Of a stretch of 8,375 nucleotides of DNA, positions 5,647-8,375 are shown piece after piece; the stretch's first letter is position 1, and the number at the start of each line of letters is the position of its first letter. The DNA comes from Clostridia bacterium (GTDB taxonomy: Bacteria; Bacillota; Clostridia; Christensenellales; HGM11417). The notes under the pieces are model-generated. The model ran no database searches, had not been told where the DNA came from, and saw only the letters and a program-made list of their open reading frames with translations. The DNA is taken from the NCBI GenBank assembly GCA_017407365.1, contig JAFQWR010000059.1, positions 1 to 8,375 on the forward strand. The letters run 5' to 3'. The position numbers and the translations under genes are program-made.

Positions 5647-5675
5647 ATCTTACCATAAATTTACTTATATTTCAA
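5647..5675 (-). promoter_or_regulatory. promoter of tmcAL, predicting a leaderless mRNA
   Basis: On the - strand TTGAAA (5675-5670), a 17-nt spacer and TAAGAT (5652-5647). Only 7 nt separate the -10 box from the A of the tmcAL ATG, so transcription would start at or next to the start codon. No good Shine-Dalgarno sequence is present, which fits. Confidence 0.55.
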
Positions 5676-5706
5676 CTGTTTTTCGTCAATTGTAAAAATA
5701 TTTTGC

Positions 5707-5735
5707 TTGACAAATACAGAAAAGAGTATTAAAAT
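5707..5735 (+). promoter_or_regulatory. promoter of the cyclase-family gene
   Basis: TTGACA (5707-5712), a 17-nt spacer and TAAAAT (5730-5735). The predicted start of about 5742 gives a leader of about 64 nt. It is divergent from the tmcAL promoter, with the two -35 boxes 31 bases apart. Confidence 0.75.
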
Positions 5736-5805
5736 GATAATAATATTTGCAGTTGAATTTGTAAAGTAATAATAAACGAACAGAAAAGGAACATTGGGCT
5801 TTGTT

Positions 5806-6405
5806 ATGAAAATTTATGATATTTCGCAAGAGGTTTTTACCTGCTCTGTTTATCCGGGAGATCCTGTTCCCGAAAAAAGAATGCAGTCTTCTATTCTTGA
5901 CGGTGATGCCTGCAACTTAACGGTTTTTTCAATGTGCGCCCATAACGGCACGCATATTGATGCTCCGTTCCATTTTATTCAAGAAGGAAAAACGGTAGAG
6001 CAAATCAATCTTTCCCGTGTTGTTGGGTATGCTTATGTGGCCGATGCACCGCAGGTAATCGGTGCAGATGAAATGAAAGAAATAATCAATAAGGCGAAAA
6101 ATTGCTCTGATGAATCGGCTAAACGTATTCTTCTGAAGGGAAGCGGAGAAATTGACGCAAAAGCGGCAGAGGTTCTTAAAAAAGAAAATGTGCTTTTAAT
6201 TGGTACGGAATTGCAAACGGTTGGGCCGGAAAAGGCTCCTGCTGAGGTGCATCTTTTATTGCTTTCAGACGATACCGTTTTATTAGAGGGAATCAGACTT
6301 ACAGATGTTCCTGAGGGGAAATACCTTCTGTGTGCGGCACCGTTAAATCTTGGGGGTGCAGACGGTGCGCCCGTCCGCGCTGTTCTTCTTGATTTAGAGG
6401 AATAA
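5806..6405 (+). CDS. cyclase/arylformamidase-like metal-dependent hydrolase (KynB family)
   Basis: A 199-aa soluble protein of the PF04199 cyclase family. The best-known member, KynB, hydrolyses N-formylkynurenine; other members act on different amides or lactones. The metal site is readable: HNGTHIDAPFHF gives His46, His50 and Asp52 as ligands and His56 as the likely base, and His149 and Glu161 fall with KynB-like spacing. YPGDP (16-20) and the C-terminal LTDVPEGKY and GGADGAPVRAV blocks are also typical. ATG 5806 gives the family-typical start MKIYDIS. AAAAGGA (5784-5790) is 15 nt from it, longer than usual, while an in-frame TTG at 5794 is only 3 nt away, so the start is slightly uncertain. 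It is monocistronic, with its own promoter and terminator. No tryptophan-degradation gene is nearby, so the substrate cannot be assigned. Confidence 0.88.
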   Translation: MKIYDISQEVFTCSVYPGDPVPEKRMQSSILDGDACNLTVFSMCAHNGTHIDAPFHFIQEGKTVEQINLSRVVGYAYVADAPQVIGADEMKEIINKAKNCSDESAKRILLKGSGEIDAKAAEVLKKENVLLIGTELQTVGPEKAPAEVHLLLLSDDTVLLEGIRLTDVPEGKYLLCAAPLNLGGADGAPVRAVLLDLEE

Positions 6406-6468
6406 TGTGATTTGTATACTGATTAAGAACGTGACGGTCTTATGGAATATTTTTTGTTTGAGTAAAAG

Positions 6469-6496
6469 AAAAAAGAGCAGGTTCTGCTCTTTTTTT
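6469..6496 (+). terminator. terminator after the cyclase-family gene
   Basis: AGAGCAG and CTGCTCT form a strong stem, extended by A-T pairs to about 12 bp, with a tight GTT loop and a T run. It lies about 64 bases after the stop codon. Confidence 0.88.
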
Positions 6497-6508
6497 CATC
6501 TGATAAAT

Positions 6509-6544
6509 AAAAAATGTTCGTAACCGTATCGGTTACGAACATTT
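6509..6544 (-). terminator. terminator after tRNA-Pro(GGG)
   Basis: A perfect 14-bp stem (arms 6512-6525 and 6531-6544) with a 5-nt loop, followed on the - strand by TTTTTTATTT. It starts 4 bases beyond the encoded CCA of the tRNA, so the tRNA transcript has almost no 3' trailer before the hairpin. Confidence 0.9.
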
Positions 6545-6548
6545 GAAA

Positions 6549-6625
6549 TGGTCTGGGTGAGAAGATTTGAACTTCCGGCCTCATGAACCCCATTCATGCG
6601 CGCTACCAAGCTGCGCCACACCCAG
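6549..6625 (-). tRNA. tRNA-Pro (anticodon GGG)
   Basis: A 77-nt gene including encoded CCA. The acceptor stem CTGGGTG/CACCCAG with C1-G72 is the bacterial tRNA-Pro identity pair. The anticodon stem CATGA/TCATG closes the loop ATGGGGT, so the anticodon is GGG (6591-6589), reading CCC and CCU codons. The T arm carries TTCAAAT. It has its own promoter and terminator. Confidence 0.95.
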
Positions 6626-6637
6626 TCAACTTGATAT

Positions 6638-6666
6638 ATTATAGCCCATTTGTAAAAAAAAAGCAA
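6638..6666 (-). promoter_or_regulatory. promoter of tRNA-Pro(GGG)
   Basis: On the - strand TTGCTT (6666-6661), a 17-nt spacer and a perfect TATAAT (6643-6638), 12 nt before the mature tRNA 5' end. Confidence 0.7.
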
Positions 6667-6709
6667 GCGTTTATATGCGGTTTTTCAAAATTTTTTTGCC
6701 TATTTTTTC

Positions 6710-6738
6710 TTGACATCCAAGCAGAAATACTATACAAT
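6710..6738 (+). promoter_or_regulatory. promoter of the M18 aminopeptidase gene
   Basis: TTGACA (6710-6715), a 17-nt spacer and TACAAT (6733-6738). The predicted start, about 6745, coincides with the ribosome binding site AAAGGAG (6744-6750), leaving a leader of about 14 nt. Confidence 0.75.
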
Positions 6739-6758
6739 GTAGTAAAGGAGATTGAACT

Positions 6759-8024
6759 ATGATGAATAAGTTAATAAATTTCTTGGATCAGGCACAATCG
6801 GCGTATCATGCTGCATATCTTGCAGCTGCTGAATTGCAAAATAACGGCTTTGTGCAGTTGTTTGAAGGCGAGGAGTGGGAACTTCAAACGAGCGGAAAAT
6901 ATTATGTTATGCGTGACGGGTCTTCTCTCATCGCTTTTACCGTTCCTGAAAAGGTTAGCAGCTATCGCATTGCGGCGGCGCATCTCGATTCCCCTTGCTT
7001 TAAGCTCAAGGGACTATCCTTAAAGAAGCAGGATCCGTATGTAAAGGCAGAGGTTGAGGCCTACGGTGGTGCAATTTACTCCACGTTTTTAGACCGCGAG
7101 CTTGTTCTTGCAGGAAGAATAACCGGCTTCGACAAGGTCAAAAAGGCTATTGTGTCTAAGCTTGTAAAAAGCAAGAGCTCTTTTGTGATTCCGAATGTTG
7201 CCATTCATTTTAACCGTGCAACAAACAAGGGAGTAGAACTGAACGCCGCAAAGGATATGCAGCCTTTAATGGGGCTTTTAAGCGATAAAGATTTGCTTTC
7301 AGATCTTCTTTCGGGCGATGAAGAATTCGTTCCTTACGATGCTGATATCGTTCTCACGTGCGGTCAGAAGCCGTTTGAGGCAGGGCTTAACGGCGAATTT
7401 ATTTGCGCGCCCCGTATCGATAATCTGACGAGCTCCTTTGCCGGTGTTGAGGCGATTGCCTCAGCGAAAGCAGATTATGCTTCGGTGCTTTATCTTGCCG
7501 ACAACGAAGAGGTTGGCAGCTCTACCAAGCAAGGTGCGGCAGGTGATTTTTTACGCTCCGTGATCAGTCGTATTCATCGCAAGGTAGGTTGCTGTGATTT
7601 AGAACAGGCTCTTTACCGTTCGATGATACTTTCGGTAGATAACGCACATGCAACGCACCCCAATCATCCTGAGCTTTCCGCTAATACCGTTGCAATGGGA
7701 GGCGGTGTTGTAATCAAGCATCATGCGAGTCAGAATTATACCACAGACGCAGTTTCTTCTGCTATCGTGAAGCATATTGCTACGGAAAACGGTATCGCTG
7801 TTCAGGATTTTTACATGCGTGCCGATCTTCCCTGTGGCGGCACTCTTGGTGCGCTAAGTGCTAGACAGCTTTCTATCCGTTCTGTGGACATCGGCCTTCC
7901 TCAGCTTGCAATGCACAGTGCGGTTGAAACAATGGCCAAGGCGGATTATCTTGCAATTAAAGCATTGATTGCTGCTTTCTACACAGATAAGTTTGTAGAG
8001 GAAAGAGGAGAGATCGTTTTTTAA
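6759..8024 (+). CDS. M18 family zinc aminopeptidase
   Basis: A 421-aa cytoplasmic metallopeptidase of MEROPS family M18 (aspartyl aminopeptidase/aminopeptidase I type), which removes N-terminal residues, often acidic, from peptides. It normally forms a large tetrahedral dodecamer. The dinuclear zinc site is complete: His75 (AAHLDSP), Asp221 (APRIDN), Glu250 and Glu251 (DNEEVGS), Asp294 (SVDNAHA) and His386 (AMHSAVE). Other family blocks are FLDRELVLAGR (110-120), IPNVAIHFNR (144-153) and the glycine-rich DLPCGGTLG (356-364). There is no signal peptide. AAAGGAG lies 8 nt before ATG 6759; a second ATG directly follows at 6762 and could serve equally. It is monocistronic, with its own promoter and terminator. 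A general peptide-recycling role is likely; precise specificity cannot be read from sequence. Names such as apeA or apeB are used for such genes, and I do not choose between them. Confidence 0.95.
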   Translation: MMNKLINFLDQAQSAYHAAYLAAAELQNNGFVQLFEGEEWELQTSGKYYVMRDGSSLIAFTVPEKVSSYRIAAAHLDSPCFKLKGLSLKKQDPYVKAEVEAYGGAIYSTFLDRELVLAGRITGFDKVKKAIVSKLVKSKSSFVIPNVAIHFNRATNKGVELNAAKDMQPLMGLLSDKDLLSDLLSGDEEFVPYDADIVLTCGQKPFEAGLNGEFICAPRIDNLTSSFAGVEAIASAKADYASVLYLADNEEVGSSTKQGAAGDFLRSVISRIHRKVGCCDLEQALYRSMILSVDNAHATHPNHPELSANTVAMGGGVVIKHHASQNYTTDAVSSAIVKHIATENGIAVQDFYMRADLPCGGTLGALSARQLSIRSVDIGLPQLAMHSAVETMAKADYLAIKALIAAFYTDKFVEERGEIVF

Positions 8025-8043
8025 GAATATAATTTTTCAGCAT

Positions 8044-8083
8044 ATCCCTTTCGCTTAAAACGGCGGAAGGGATTATTTTGTTT
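8044..8083 (+). terminator. terminator after the M18 aminopeptidase gene
   Basis: ATCCCTTTCGC and GCGGAAGGGAT form an 11-bp stem with one G-U pair and an 8-nt loop, followed by TATTTTGTTT. It lies 20 bases after the stop codon. Confidence 0.85.
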
Positions 8084-8174
8084 CACGAATTATAAAGTGT
8101 ATATAAGTATATTGTAACTGGTAATATCTGAAAAAAATCCTCTAAATTTTTTTTTGAAAATTGGCTAAAAATCA

Positions 8175-8203
8175 TTGACAAAATTATGGATATATAGTAT
8201 ACT
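8175..8203 (+). promoter_or_regulatory. promoter of the tRNA cluster
   Basis: TTGACA (8175-8180), a 17-nt spacer and TATACT (8198-8203). The predicted start is about 8210, roughly 28 nt before the first mature tRNA. The strong match fits a stable-RNA promoter. The sequence between the aminopeptidase terminator and this promoter (8084-8174) is A+T rich and holds no gene I can support. Confidence 0.82.
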
Positions 8204-8237
8204 ATTATAGCGTTGTGCGAGAGCCCGTACAAAACGT

Positions 8238-8312
8238 CGGGGTGTAGCGCAGTGGTAGCGCACGTGGTTTGGGACCATGGGGCCGGGAGTTCGAGTCTCT
8301 TCACCCCGACCA
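8238..8312 (+). tRNA. tRNA-Pro (anticodon TGG)
   Basis: A 75-nt gene with encoded CCA and a short D loop. The acceptor stem CGGGGTG/CACCCCG shows C1-G72, the proline identity pair. The anticodon stem CGTGG/CCATG (one G-U pair) closes TTTGGGA, so the anticodon is TGG (8270-8272), the isoacceptor able to read most or all CCN codons once its wobble U is modified. First gene of the cluster. Confidence 0.96.
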
Positions 8313-8325
8313 TCACTCATTCCGA

Positions 8326-8375
8326 GGGCCTTTAGCTCAGTTGGTCAGAGCGGTCGGCTCATAACCGATTGGTCC
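8326..8375 (+). tRNA. partial tRNA with anticodon CAT (elongator Met or Ile-CAT)
   Basis: The 5' acceptor strand GGGCCTT, a normal D arm (GCTCAGTTGGTCAGAGC) and the anticodon arm GTCGG-CTCATAA-CCGAT are present; the gene runs off the window in the variable region. The anticodon is CAT (8360-8362). It lacks the three consecutive G-C pairs of an initiator tRNA anticodon stem, so it is elongator Met or the lysidine-modified Ile tRNA that reads AUA. The missing 3' half is needed to decide. It starts 13 bases after the tRNA-Pro(TGG) CCA and is co-transcribed with it. Confidence 0.9.

Noticed and set aside
5794..5796. TTG start at 5794 for the cyclase-family gene
   Set aside because: Only 3 nt from AAAAGGA, and the extra residues (MGFV) precede the family-typical start MKIYDIS; ATG 5806 is preferred with moderate confidence.
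8083..8316. 77-aa - strand frame across the tRNA-Pro(TGG) gene
   Set aside because: It is antisense to a tRNA and its promoter (MMVGVKRLELPAPWS is the usual false product of such regions).
1..8375. CRISPR arrays, toxin-antitoxin pair, phage defence genes, insertion sequence
   Set aside because: No regularly spaced repeats, transposase, nuclease or toxin-like partner beside the two HTH genes was found; calling the pair an antitoxin system would be unsupported.

Overview
The window looks like core chromosome of a fermentative low-to-mid GC Bacillota, most likely class Clostridia. The basis is the pta-ackA acetate pair joined to yceD-rpmF, a TmcAL (YlbM-type) gene, a one-piece tmRNA, consensus TTGACA/TATAAT-type promoters with 17-nt spacers, AGGAGG-type ribosome binding sites and U-tract terminators. 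The lineage assignment is inference from gene content; no marker gene was compared.

Layout. Positions 94-3131 (+) hold pta and ackA as a tight pair, then yceD and rpmF behind a separate consensus promoter. Two hairpin terminators close this block (3155-3249). Positions 3273-4052 (-) hold two small Xre/HTH-type regulators with their own promoters and terminators. Positions 4110-4456 (-) are the tmRNA gene ssrA, and 4518-5639 (-) is tmcAL, so tmcAL, ssrA and the larger regulator lie head to tail. Positions 5806-6405 (+) encode a cyclase/arylformamidase-like metal hydrolase, transcribed divergently from tmcAL. Positions 6549-6625 (-) are tRNA-Pro(GGG). Positions 6759-8024 (+) encode an M18 zinc aminopeptidase. 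The end of the window begins a tRNA cluster: tRNA-Pro(TGG) at 8238-8312 and a CAT-anticodon tRNA cut off at 8375. No gene-free stretch exceeds 300 bases.

How the genes fit together. Pta and AckA convert acetyl-CoA through acetyl phosphate to acetate plus ATP. TmcAL uses acetate and ATP to acetylate C34 of elongator tRNA-Met. RpmF (ribosome), YceD (linked to 23S rRNA/L32), tmRNA (ribosome rescue), three tRNAs and a peptidase give the region a translation and protein-turnover theme.

The least explained part is the regulator islet at 3273-4052, between rpmF and the 3' end of ssrA (a common integration site in bacteria). It includes a 16-nt inverted repeat placed on a predicted transcription start. 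Several promoters also sit unusually close to their genes: one gives a predicted leaderless mRNA (tmcAL), and three give 5' leaders of about 12-15 nt. No clearly novel multi-gene system is visible.
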